Positions 55,948 through 63,982 of a DNA stretch of 64,000 nucleotides are shown piece by piece. Position 1 is the first letter of the stretch. The number at the start of each line of letters is the position of its first letter. Origin of the DNA: Caldicellulosiruptor hydrothermalis 108 (GTDB lineage: Bacteria; Bacillota; Thermoanaerobacteria; Caldicellulosiruptorales; Caldicellulosiruptoraceae); the NCBI RefSeq assembly GCF_000166355.1, contig NC_014652.1:2144928-2208927 (forward strand). Reading direction: 5' to 3'. The translations under genes were made by a program, and so were the position numbers. The notes below the pieces were generated by a model. It was given only the letters and a program-made list of their open reading frames with translations, was not told where the DNA came from and ran no database searches.

Positions 55948-56937
55948 TCACAATTCCAATCTTTTTACATATTCTTCAAGCTCACAATACGCTTCAAAAT
56001 TCAGTTTTTTCCCAAGCTCCTCTTTTATCTGAATAAGATCAAGAATCAAGATTTCAAATAAAGCTATGCCTGTTCTCTCACCCACGCCCCTGATACAGCA
56101 ATTTGCAGTTGATGCTCCAAACAGCCATGCACATACTGCGTTTGCCTGGGCTTTATAAAAATCATTGTGACCGTGCCACTCAAGTCTTTGATGGGAAAGA
56201 CCGCAATGTAGCCGCAGGACGTTTATAAGCCTTGGAACACCTCGGGGCAAACTTGCATACTCGTAGGGAACACCCAATCCCAATGTGTCACAAAGTTTAT
56301 AACGAATCTCTATCCCTGTGTTTTTTGTTTTACTTTCAATTAACATAATAAAAGGTATCACAAAGTTTTGGATATCAGCCCTTGTAATATCCTCAATGTG
56401 AATTCTTGGTTTTAAGTTTAAAGCCAGAGCTTCTTCAATTATATCTATATACTCTTTTACAACTTCATACCTTGTCTTGCCAAACTTTTTGTAAATATGA
56501 TAGTCTGATGCTGGCATCAAAATTCCAACCTCATCAAGCCCCAACTCTTTTGCAATCTTTAGCTCTTCCTTTTTAGCTCTCACCCACCCCACCACCCGTG
56601 GAAATTTGAATCCTTTCTTTAAACACTTTTCAACGCATCGTCTGTGATAGTTTGTATAAAGGAAAAATTCTGAGTATTCTATTGTTCCGGTTTCGTTATC
56701 TATATAATGGAAATATTCAAAAATTCTTTCCACGTTATCTTCTCCTATATACGAAATTGCTTGCTGACCTTCTCTGAATGTGCTATCTGAAATGCAAAGA
56801 GTTTCTGGAATATCTAAAGGAACGGGTGTATCTTCAAAAGGTATCTTTGGTATTGAGGTGTACGGAAATATATCTTTAAAATAATTTGGTGCGTTCTTTG
56901 ATAGAACTTCATATTCCTCATTTTCAATTTTGAGCAT
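55948..56937 (-). CDS. HMGL-type condensing enzyme, Re-citrate synthase-like; possible homocitrate/citrate supplier
   Basis: 329 residues from the second ATG (GAGGAG nine bases before it). Metal and active-site motifs of the pyruvate-carboxyltransferase family: ISDSTFREGQQ, HIEDITRAD, EWHGHNDFYKA and GVGERTG. Several blocks recall Re-citrate synthase more than NifV: TIEYSEFFLYT, VVGWVRA, GILMPASDYHIYKKFGKTR, CDTLGLGVPYEYASLPRGVP. It ends about 100 residues earlier than the usual Re-citrate synthase. It follows modB by 30 bases, so it is the last nif-operon gene, and could make homocitrate or citrate. Confidence 0.7.
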   Translation of the reverse strand: MLKIENEEYEVLSKNAPNYFKDIFPYTSIPKIPFEDTPVPLDIPETLCISDSTFREGQQAISYIGEDNVERIFEYFHYIDNETGTIEYSEFFLYTNYHRRCVEKCLKKGFKFPRVVGWVRAKKEELKIAKELGLDEVGILMPASDYHIYKKFGKTRYEVVKEYIDIIEEALALNLKPRIHIEDITRADIQNFVIPFIMLIESKTKNTGIEIRYKLCDTLGLGVPYEYASLPRGVPRLINVLRLHCGLSHQRLEWHGHNDFYKAQANAVCAWLFGASTANCCIRGVGERTGIALFEILILDLIQIKEELGKKLNFEAYCELEEYVKRLEL

Positions 56938-56966
56938 TGTTCCCATCTCCTCTAACTTTTTGAACT

Positions 56967-57755
56967 TTAATAATCAACATTGTTCAAAAGTTTTTTGGTA
57001 ATATAAAGTAGAAGGTATGAGATGGCTATCATAATAAAGCTTACACAGTAAACTTCATCCTGATTTTGAGCATAAAGTTTATAAATATAAAGAGAAACTG
57101 TTTGAGTTTTGCCGTAAACATTCCCCGCAAAAACAACTGTTGCTCCAAACTCACCAAGCGCTCGTGAGAAGGTCCCAAGTATCCCTATCACAATCCCTTT
57201 TTTGCAAACAGGCAAATACACTTTAAACAAAAGCCCCAGTTCATCCAATCCTAAGATGTACCCTTCTTCTTTGAGCTGTCTATCCACTGCTAAAAATGAA
57301 GTATATGAGACTTTTAAATAATATCCCATCGAAACAAATAGCTGGGCAAGGACAACCGCAGATGTAGTAAATGGAATCTCAAAACCAATTTTGCTCAAAT
57401 ACCTGCCTAAAAACCCCATCCTTCCATAAAGTAAAAGAAGTAAAACTCCTGTTACAATTGGTGGTAGAACATTTGGTAAATCAATTAAAATCTCCAGTAA
57501 TTCATTTTTCCTTCTCAAAGATGAAAGTAAATAGGCAAATGGTGTGCACAGAAAAAATGCCAAAACAGAGCAAATCATAGCTGTAAAAAATGAAAGACCA
57601 AATGCAGTCATGGTCTCTTTTTTTGTTATAGCATTTATTAGTGTAGTATATGGTACAACAAAAATAAGATTTATAAAAGGTAAGAGCAAAAACAGCAAAA
57701 ACGGTACTGATAAAAAGAATATCTTTTTCATATCAAGCTCACACACTTTTTGCAT
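56967..57755 (-). CDS. modB: Molybdate ABC transporter permease
   Basis: 262 residues with about six membrane segments. The EAA loop reads GTFSRALGEFGATVVFAGN as in ModB/CysW-type permeases. The start is uncertain: ATG at 57755 lacks a clear ribosome-binding site; an ATG 24 bases later (MKKIFF) is also possible. Modest gap to modA. No modC ATPase is in the window. Confidence 0.88.
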   Translation of the reverse strand: MQKVCELDMKKIFFLSVPFLLFLLLPFINLIFVVPYTTLINAITKKETMTAFGLSFFTAMICSVLAFFLCTPFAYLLSSLRRKNELLEILIDLPNVLPPIVTGVLLLLLYGRMGFLGRYLSKIGFEIPFTTSAVVLAQLFVSMGYYLKVSYTSFLAVDRQLKEEGYILGLDELGLLFKVYLPVCKKGIVIGILGTFSRALGEFGATVVFAGNVYGKTQTVSLYIYKLYAQNQDEVYCVSFIMIAISYLLLYITKKLLNNVDY

Positions 57756-57772
57756 TATTTAAAAAAGACCAA

Positions 57773-58558
57773 TCATTCATACCCCTTTTCTTTTAAGAGC
57801 TTTGCAATGGTTTTGGTCTTAATAAAAGCCATAAAATCTTTTGCAAGCTTTGGATTTTTAGCTTTCTCTATAGCTGCAACATAGTGGCTTGCAACTATAT
57901 TATACTTTTCTGGAATGTTTATTATCTTGAGCTTTGTAAGTTTTGCATCAGTAAAATAAACAATCCCAGCGTCAGCTTCACCAACCTTTACTTTTTGAAT
58001 TACATCAGTGAGCTCAAACTCCTGCGAAATAATGTTGGCTATTATACCGCTGTAAAGACTCTTGTTATCATTTTTTATCTTGTCAATTACCATCTTTGTA
58101 TACATGCCAATGGGAGACACAGGATCAGCTATACAAAGCCTTATCCCCTTTTTTGAAATATCCTCAAACTTTTTTATGCTTGGGGAACTTGATATTACAG
58201 ATAGTTTTGTTTTGGCAAAAATTTCGTATTTATCTATATATTTGGCCTTTTTTAGGCTATCAATATACCTTCTGTCTGCTGAAAAAAATACATCACACCT
58301 TGCTCCATTTTTTAACTGTGTAACAAGCACGTGTGTTCCTGCAACATTGAGAACAACTTTACATGATTTTTGTTTTTCGAACTGTTTAGAAATGTCTTTT
58401 ACAATACTTTCCAACGTATTAGGTACAAAAACAATCAAACTTTCTTTTTTGGTTTTATCTTTGCTAAAAGATACATTAGAAACTGTTGAGAATAAAAAAG
58501 ATGCTATTATAAAAAAATAGACACATCGCATCTTAAAAATAAAAAGTTTTTTTATCAT
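57773..58558 (-). CDS. modA: Molybdate-binding protein
   Basis: 261 residues from the ATG at 58558 (AGGAAG nine bases before it); an earlier ATG at 58585 lies before that site. Signal sequence (CVYFFIIASFLFSTVS), then the ModA fold: VFVPNTLESIVKDISKQFE, GARCDVFFSADRRYID, IADPVSPIGMYTKM, GEADAGIVYFTDA. Delivers molybdate to ModB. No lipobox Cys is seen. The location inside the nif operon fits supply of Mo for nitrogenase. Confidence 0.9.
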   Translation of the reverse strand: MIKKLFIFKMRCVYFFIIASFLFSTVSNVSFSKDKTKKESLIVFVPNTLESIVKDISKQFEKQKSCKVVLNVAGTHVLVTQLKNGARCDVFFSADRRYIDSLKKAKYIDKYEIFAKTKLSVISSSPSIKKFEDISKKGIRLCIADPVSPIGMYTKMVIDKIKNDNKSLYSGIIANIISQEFELTDVIQKVKVGEADAGIVYFTDAKLTKLKIINIPEKYNIVASHYVAAIEKAKNPKLAKDFMAFIKTKTIAKLLKEKGYE

Positions 58559-58604
58559 TTCCTGCATCTTCCTTTCATCTTGCAAAATGCATGACCAGCT
58601 TACT

Positions 58605-58931
58605 TTACATAAAAAGCTCTACAATCTCTTTTAAAGCATCTTTTATAAACCCTTGTCTTTCCAAGACAATTTTGTCTGAAAGTTTTTCCAAGGCACAAAG
58701 CCCAATTCTATTTGCTACAATTACATCACAGTCTTTTAGCATATCCACTCTCTTTTCCATCCTCTGCTCATTAGAACAATCTTCTTTCCAGTCATCAAAT
58801 TCTCTAACACATATGAGTTCACAGCTCCCATCGCTGAAAAGATCAACTATTAGAAAATTTTCGCTATTCCCAAAATGTCTATTTACAAGTCTTCCATCGC
58901 TTGTTGCAATTGCCACTCTCTTTTTCTTCAT
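58605..58931 (-). CDS. NifX/NifB-C-terminal-like FeMo-cofactor carrier
   Basis: 108 residues. N-terminal RVAIATSDGRLVNRHFGNSENFLIVD is the hallmark of the NifX/NafY/NifB-C family, which binds NifB-co or FeMo-co during cofactor assembly. CDVIVANRIGLCALEKL near 70 is the second block. Starts 21 bases after nifB; no NifB C-terminal fusion is present, so this is the separate carrier. Annotated nifX in many genomes. Confidence 0.88.
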   Translation of the reverse strand: MKKKRVAIATSDGRLVNRHFGNSENFLIVDLFSDGSCELICVREFDDWKEDCSNEQRMEKRVDMLKDCDVIVANRIGLCALEKLSDKIVLERQGFIKDALKEIVELFM

Positions 58932-58952
58932 CTTTTTATCACCACCACTTTT

Positions 58953-59753
58953 TCACACAAGCAATCCTGCTTCATCCGACCTGCACTGTCTGCAATGGGT
59001 CACAAGCTGAATTATTTTACTACACTTTTCTCTTACTTGAGCAAGAACACTACAAGAGGGTTTTTCAATATCAGAAAATTTTGCATATGGTATGATCGGC
59101 ATTATATTCATCACCTTAGCACCAAGTTCTTTGACTCTTGCAGCAATCTCTTCAATGTGATGGCTATTTATTCCAGGTATCAAAACTGTATTTACCTTCA
59201 CCACAAGTCCAAGCTTGGATGCTTTGTAGATACCATGTTGCTGTTTATGGACAATAAGCTCAGCCGCCTCTTTGCCAAAATATAGTAGTTCGTTGTACAT
59301 GGCAAATTCATAAATGTTCTGAGCAATATTGCTATCTACTGCGTTGACTGTGACTGTCACATATTTGACATTATAATTTAAAAGTACTTCCGCCAAATCT
59401 TCTAATAAAAGTCCATTTGTGCTTATACAAAACTCTGCTTGAGTATCATAATTTCTTATAAGCTCAAACGTTTCAAATGTTTCTTGATTGAAGAGAGGAT
59501 CGCCAGGTCCAGAAATTCCTACTATCTTTATAGTTTGGTCTTTGCTTGTGATATCCTTGTACCTTAAAAGCGCCTCTTGAGGAGTTAACACTTTTGAGCA
59601 TGCGCCAGGGTGAGAATCGTTTATGCATGAGATGTTCCTGTCACAGTAATTACATTTGATATTGCAAGACTTTGCAACAGGAAGATGTATTCTGCCAATT
59701 TTATATATAACATCTTTGTTGAAACACGGATGACCCAGCAGTCTACTTTCCAT
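58953..59753 (-). CDS. nifB: NifB, nitrogenase cofactor radical-SAM enzyme
   Basis: 266 residues, core-only NifB without the NifX-like tail. HPCF at residue 8-11, radical-SAM cluster CxxxCxxC at Cys30, 34 and 37 (SCNIKCNYC), GISGPGDPLFN, and the C-terminal CRQCRSDEAG. It builds the 8Fe core NifB-co with a central carbide from two 4Fe clusters and SAM. GGAGGT is nine bases before the ATG. It is one base after nifE. Confidence 0.96.
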   Translation of the reverse strand: MESRLLGHPCFNKDVIYKIGRIHLPVAKSCNIKCNYCDRNISCINDSHPGACSKVLTPQEALLRYKDITSKDQTIKIVGISGPGDPLFNQETFETFELIRNYDTQAEFCISTNGLLLEDLAEVLLNYNVKYVTVTVNAVDSNIAQNIYEFAMYNELLYFGKEAAELIVHKQQHGIYKASKLGLVVKVNTVLIPGINSHHIEEIAARVKELGAKVMNIMPIIPYAKFSDIEKPSCSVLAQVREKCSKIIQLVTHCRQCRSDEAGLLV

Positions 59754-59754
59754 C

Positions 59755-61044
59755 TCAAATCAACCTCCATACAGGTGAGAGTATTTCTTTGTACAAATCC
59801 TCACACATGTTTAAAAAACCTTCAAAACATGCATATGGTTTTGTCTCCTGAGGAAGTACCAAAAAGGGTACTCCAAACTTGTGTGCAAGATACCATTCCC
59901 TTGTTCCGCCAATAAATACATCAGGTTTTATCCTCAAGAGAATCTCCTCTATTTCTGCACAGTTAAAATCATCTATAAAAAGTGCAGAAGGAAGCTCAAA
60001 CCGTGCAGCCTCATAATCGATATTGCATCCAAACTGACTTCCACATACACAAATTTCAAGTCCTGCTTCTTTAAATGCACCAGTCATAAAACCTATCCTT
60101 GAACCTCCAAGAAGAATAACCGCTTTTTTGCCAAAAATCTTCTTTTTATACTTCTCAAGCTTATCTTTTATTTTTTCATACTCTTCCGAAATGACCATCT
60201 CTACTTTATGTTCAATACCAAAAAATTTAGAAATCCTTTTAAGGCAATTTATAGTATTGCTAAGTCCATAGAAGGAAACATCCACAAAAGGAATAGAGTA
60301 TTTTTCTCTCATAAACTGAGCAAGTAAAAGTCCAGAGCTTTTACAAACAAGCAAGTTAAGCGCTGCAGATGTGCTTTCTTGCATAAGGTCTGCATCACAA
60401 TTACCTGTATAGCTACATATAACCTTTATTCCTATCTTTTCTAACAGTTTTTTTACAACTATCGTCTCTCCTGCCACATTGTACTCCCCAATTATGTTTA
60501 CAGAAAATGGCTGTGTACTTTCTTTTCTGCAATACTCTGAAAGATAACTTATAATAGCCCTCTGGGCTATGTGGTGCCCGTCTGACTGAGAAAACCCTCC
60601 AAACCCAGGAACCTCAACAGGAATGATAGGTTTTTGTACTTTTTCTTTTACCCTTTCTACAACCCACTTTATGTCTTCTCCAATCTGAGAAGATGTGCAT
60701 GTAGAATATACGAATATCATACTGTGTTCAGGAAAGATTTTTGCTGCTTCTTCAATACACCTTTCAAGCTTTTCATGCGCACCAAAAATAACATCCTTTT
60801 CATTCATATCAGTTGAGAGTATTAAATAATTCTTCTTCCTTACATTCTGACCATAATATGCACAGTCAGCAGGTGCGTGCACAATGTGAGTTGAATTTCT
60901 TACAGGGGCAAGAACCCAGCGCGCCCCATAATAGGTACAAGCGCGCTGGGACATCACACCTGGAATTGTTGGTCTTGAACACTGAGGTATTCCACTCTGT
61001 ACAATGTGCCCCTGTCTTTGCTCCAAAAAAGCTTTTATAGCCAT
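59755..61044 (-). CDS. nifE: NifE-like cofactor scaffold subunit
   Basis: 429 residues of the nitrogenase component 1 family. Cluster cysteines Cys36 (QRACTYYG), Cys61 (ADCAYYG) and Cys116 (STCTSSQIGED) are present. The cofactor Cys site is kept (LNLLVCKSSG), but the His ligand region reads PQETKPY without His, as expected for a scaffold and not a catalytic subunit. NifE with NifN matures FeMo-co. No nifN follows: nifB begins one base downstream. Starts 25 bases after nifK. Confidence 0.9.
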   Translation of the reverse strand: MAIKAFLEQRQGHIVQSGIPQCSRPTIPGVMSQRACTYYGARWVLAPVRNSTHIVHAPADCAYYGQNVRKKNYLILSTDMNEKDVIFGAHEKLERCIEEAAKIFPEHSMIFVYSTCTSSQIGEDIKWVVERVKEKVQKPIIPVEVPGFGGFSQSDGHHIAQRAIISYLSEYCRKESTQPFSVNIIGEYNVAGETIVVKKLLEKIGIKVICSYTGNCDADLMQESTSAALNLLVCKSSGLLLAQFMREKYSIPFVDVSFYGLSNTINCLKRISKFFGIEHKVEMVISEEYEKIKDKLEKYKKKIFGKKAVILLGGSRIGFMTGAFKEAGLEICVCGSQFGCNIDYEAARFELPSALFIDDFNCAEIEEILLRIKPDVFIGGTREWYLAHKFGVPFLVLPQETKPYACFEGFLNMCEDLYKEILSPVWRLI

Positions 61045-61069
61045 TTTAATTCACCACTTTTCATCTTGT

Positions 61070-62449
61070 TTACTGGTGAAGTTTATCATGCGGATAAGAA
61101 TAGTCCAAGATTGTATTTACAATCAAATCCAAAAGCCAGATACTTCCTTTATACCCTGTTATTCCATATCTGAAATATCCAACCCTGTCGTATACAGGGA
61201 AGCCTATTCTCACAACAGGGCATTTTACTGATTTTGCAACTTCAACTGCTTTTGAGTTGCCAAGTATGACTTCAACCCCTGCCTCTTTTGCTAAGTATTC
61301 AAATTCATAAAGGTCGCTGTCTACAAGAATTTCACCTTCAATGTTATACTCATCAAAGATTTTCTTTATCTCATCGGCAAAGGTAGGAGAAGGCGTTGCT
61401 GTCTCCACCACCTTTACATCCATCCCAAGTTCACACAAAAACCTGGTAACAGCTATTACAATGTCAGGGTCGCCAAACACAGCTGCCCTTCTCATCATTG
61501 TATACTGGCAAGTATCTGCCATAGCATCTAAAAGAAGACCTCTTTCAACTTTGACTTCCTCTGGAATTTCAATTCCGCAGACTAAAGCAACATTTTCAAT
61601 AAACTTATCTGTATTTTCTACTCCAACCGGGAACGGACCAAGGATACTTTTTACACCAAACTCACTTTCCAAATAACTTGCACCAGACCCACCTGCATGA
61701 GGACAAAGAGCTAAGACGGCTTTACCGTTTGCACAGTCTTCAAGCTCCTGCCATGGCGTGCCACCTTCTGGATAGAGCGGTTTTGGAGGCATCAGTGGTG
61801 AGTTTAAGGTTTTTGAAATATCAAATAAAACTGAGTATTCTATACCCATTAAATTTAGAAGATATTTTACCTCTTCGATGTCGCCGGGATTAATCATTCC
61901 TGGAATAATATATAGTTTTTGGTTTGGTTCTTTTGATTTTGCAAAGTACTTAATATACGAAATTGTTGCTGTGTCATAGCCTTTGACATGTGTTCCTGCA
62001 TAACTTGGTGTATGAATTGGCACAACAAACACGCTTTGTGCAACCTCATCACCCAGTTCTTCTCTCACCTTTTTATATGCCTCTTTTATAAAAGCTTCTA
62101 TATCGTCTCCTATGGTTTCGCTTGAACATGTTGTAACAACACCTATCACCTTTGGCGCATATCTAAAAATAAGATTTCTTATTCCCTCTATAAGATTTCT
62201 TCTTCCGCCAAACACAGCCGCATCTTCGTGGAAAGATGTCACTGCAATGTTCACAGGTTCTTTGAAGTGCCTGTTGAACTGGTATCGAACATAAGTGCAG
62301 CATCCTTGAGAACCTTGAACAAGGGGCACTGCCTTGTCAATACCAAGCGTTGCATACATTGCACCAATTGGTTGACACATCTTTGGAGGATTTATGGTAA
62401 CATGCCTGTTTGCTTTCGTAATTAGCGGACTGCTAAGTTTTGTTGCCAT
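61070..62449 (-). CDS. nifK: Nitrogenase MoFe protein beta subunit
   Basis: 459 residues; the ATG at 62449 has GGAGGTG nine bases before it and overlaps the end of nifD. P-cluster cysteines Cys25 (PKMCQPIGA), Cys50 (GSQGCCTYVR) and Cys108 (TTCSSETIGDD). It lacks the N-terminal extension of about 50 residues of proteobacterial NifK, a short form typical of clostridial and archaeal enzymes. It pairs with NifD. Confidence 0.96.
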   Translation of the reverse strand: MATKLSSPLITKANRHVTINPPKMCQPIGAMYATLGIDKAVPLVQGSQGCCTYVRYQFNRHFKEPVNIAVTSFHEDAAVFGGRRNLIEGIRNLIFRYAPKVIGVVTTCSSETIGDDIEAFIKEAYKKVREELGDEVAQSVFVVPIHTPSYAGTHVKGYDTATISYIKYFAKSKEPNQKLYIIPGMINPGDIEEVKYLLNLMGIEYSVLFDISKTLNSPLMPPKPLYPEGGTPWQELEDCANGKAVLALCPHAGGSGASYLESEFGVKSILGPFPVGVENTDKFIENVALVCGIEIPEEVKVERGLLLDAMADTCQYTMMRRAAVFGDPDIVIAVTRFLCELGMDVKVVETATPSPTFADEIKKIFDEYNIEGEILVDSDLYEFEYLAKEAGVEVILGNSKAVEVAKSVKCPVVRIGFPVYDRVGYFRYGITGYKGSIWLLDLIVNTILDYSYPHDKLHQ

Positions 62450-63816
62450 TGTGATGCCCACCTCCTGTCAACAAATTTCCAAACTGGAGCATAGAGTGAC
62501 TTGTAAAGGTCTCTTGCAAAATTGACCAAACCTTCAAAAGCTACATATGGCCCATTTTCGTAAGAATGTGAGTTCAAAGATGGAACACCAATCTTGTGTG
62601 CAAGGTATTTCTCTTTCAATCCTGTGAGGAATATATCGGGTTTGTACTTTTCTATAACCTCTTCAAGCTCAAGCTCGTTAGGATTATCGATCACCAAAAC
62701 TCCATCGTCTGCTTTTGCGTTTATCTTTTCATAATCATCCTCATGCCCAAATGTTGTAGCACATGCAACAACTTCTATCCCAAGGTCACGCATTAGCGGT
62801 ATCCAGTGCCAGACTCTCGGTGCTCCAACGTAAATCATTGCACGCTTGCCACGAAGCTTTTCTCTGAAAAACTCAAGCCTTGGCATAATACTTTCGAGCT
62901 CTTCTTCAATCACTTCTTCCACCTTTTTCTCAATTCCAAAAAACTTTCCTATCTCCCTAAGGGAATTAATTGTTTCGGTAATTCCAAAAAGTGTTACCCT
63001 GATAAATGGCGTGCCGTACTTTTCTTTCATAAGCCTTGCAATGTATGTTGCTGACCTCTGGCAGTGGACAATGTTGAGCTTTGCATAGTGCATCTTGCAC
63101 AGATTATCATAAGAAGCGTTTCCAGTAAATGCTGTTATAATCCTCAAGCCAATCTTTGTGAATAGCTTCTCAAGCACCCAATAATCTCCATCAATGTTGT
63201 ACTCGCCTATAATATTAACGTCATACGGTGTTGGGTCTTCAAGTTCTTTTGTCCCAACAATCTTTTCAAAGATTGTGTGATTTGCGATATGATGACCTTT
63301 AGACTGCGACACCCCGCAAAAACCCGGTGAATTGAATGCAATGACTGGTTTTCCTATTGCTTTTGAAGCTTTTTTGGCAACAGCTTCTAAATCATCACCA
63401 ATTAGGGCAGTTGGACATGTTGCATATATAAATACCGCTTTGGCTTCAGGAAACTGCTGGTTTGCTTCAATTATTGCATTGTAAAGCTTCTTTTCCCCAC
63501 CGAAAACTATGTCTTTTTCTTGCATGTCAGTTGAAAAGCAATACTTTCTATGAAATTCACTATCGGATAGGTGTCTTCGTGATGACCACGTATAATATGC
63601 ACAGCCAATTGGCCCATGGACTATCTGAATTACATCTTTAACAGGTCCTCCAACAACACCTCTTGCTCCTGCAAATGCACAACCACGCTCTGTCATGTCA
63701 CCCGGGATGGTTCTTACATTGCACACAGGTACAACAGGATTGTTCCTGTCAGTTATATATGTGTGTTTTCCTCTTTCTTCAATGCACTTGTCACAGTCTA
63801 AAGTCACAAATGGCAT
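62422..63816 (-). CDS. nifD: Nitrogenase catalytic alpha subunit (NifD, basal type)
   Basis: 464 residues from the ATG at 63816 (GGGAGGT eight bases before it). P-cluster Cys46, Cys72 and Cys134; cofactor ligands Cys252 (LNIVHCQRSA) and His417 (LNSHSYENGPY); cofactor-pocket Gly53-Val54, Arg80, Gln171 and His175 are present. Thus a catalytic subunit of a nitrogenase, not a scaffold. The pocket is mixed: GV, HC and Q/H as in Mo enzymes, but GAPRVWHW (331-338) as in V/Fe enzymes. There is no VnfG/AnfG delta gene between nifD and nifK. First gene of this operon segment; nifH is not in the window. Confidence 0.95.
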   Translation of the reverse strand: MPFVTLDCDKCIEERGKHTYITDRNNPVVPVCNVRTIPGDMTERGCAFAGARGVVGGPVKDVIQIVHGPIGCAYYTWSSRRHLSDSEFHRKYCFSTDMQEKDIVFGGEKKLYNAIIEANQQFPEAKAVFIYATCPTALIGDDLEAVAKKASKAIGKPVIAFNSPGFCGVSQSKGHHIANHTIFEKIVGTKELEDPTPYDVNIIGEYNIDGDYWVLEKLFTKIGLRIITAFTGNASYDNLCKMHYAKLNIVHCQRSATYIARLMKEKYGTPFIRVTLFGITETINSLREIGKFFGIEKKVEEVIEEELESIMPRLEFFREKLRGKRAMIYVGAPRVWHWIPLMRDLGIEVVACATTFGHEDDYEKINAKADDGVLVIDNPNELELEEVIEKYKPDIFLTGLKEKYLAHKIGVPSLNSHSYENGPYVAFEGLVNFARDLYKSLYAPVWKFVDRRWASQWQQNLAVR

Positions 63817-63860
63817 AACTGTCAACCTCCCTTGTATAATTATTTTTAGCCTTTTGCAAA

Positions 63861-63879
63861 AACGCTCAAGATGAGCGTT
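63861..63879 (-). other. Hairpin upstream of nifD
   Basis: AACGCTCA / TGAGCGTT stem with a three-base loop, followed on the minus strand by TTTTTG. Terminator- or attenuator-like, 45 bases before the nifD ATG. No clear -10/-35 is seen between 63817 and 63913. Confidence 0.6.
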
Positions 63880-63913
63880 ATCAAGCTTTACATAGAATCA
63901 AAAAAGACTGGTC

Positions 63914-63976
63914 ACCCTCCTCATAATTGTAGTAAAATATGATTATATAAAACAAATTTTCTACTATGAGGAGGGT
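63914..63976 (+). repeat. 12-bp inverted repeat enclosing a promoter-like region and a ribosome-binding site
   Basis: ACCCTCCTCATA (63914-63925) and TATGAGGAGGGT (63965-63976) are perfect inverted copies; inner GTAG/CTAC also pair. The right arm contains the GAGGAGGG ribosome-binding site of the gene at 63983, so read-in mRNA would hide it. Similar ends occur on transposons, which is a possible reading. Confidence 0.7.
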
Positions 63977-63982
63977 TCCAAA

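Noticed and set aside
55948-56937. Naming the gene nifV outright
   Set aside because: Sequence blocks and size fit Re-citrate synthase-like proteins better, and the product cannot be settled from sequence.
61070-63816. Calling the nitrogenase vnf or anf
   Set aside because: No delta-subunit gene is present, modAB are in the operon, and the Gly53-Val54, HC and Q/H residues follow the Mo enzyme, in spite of the V/Fe-like GAPRVWHW loop.
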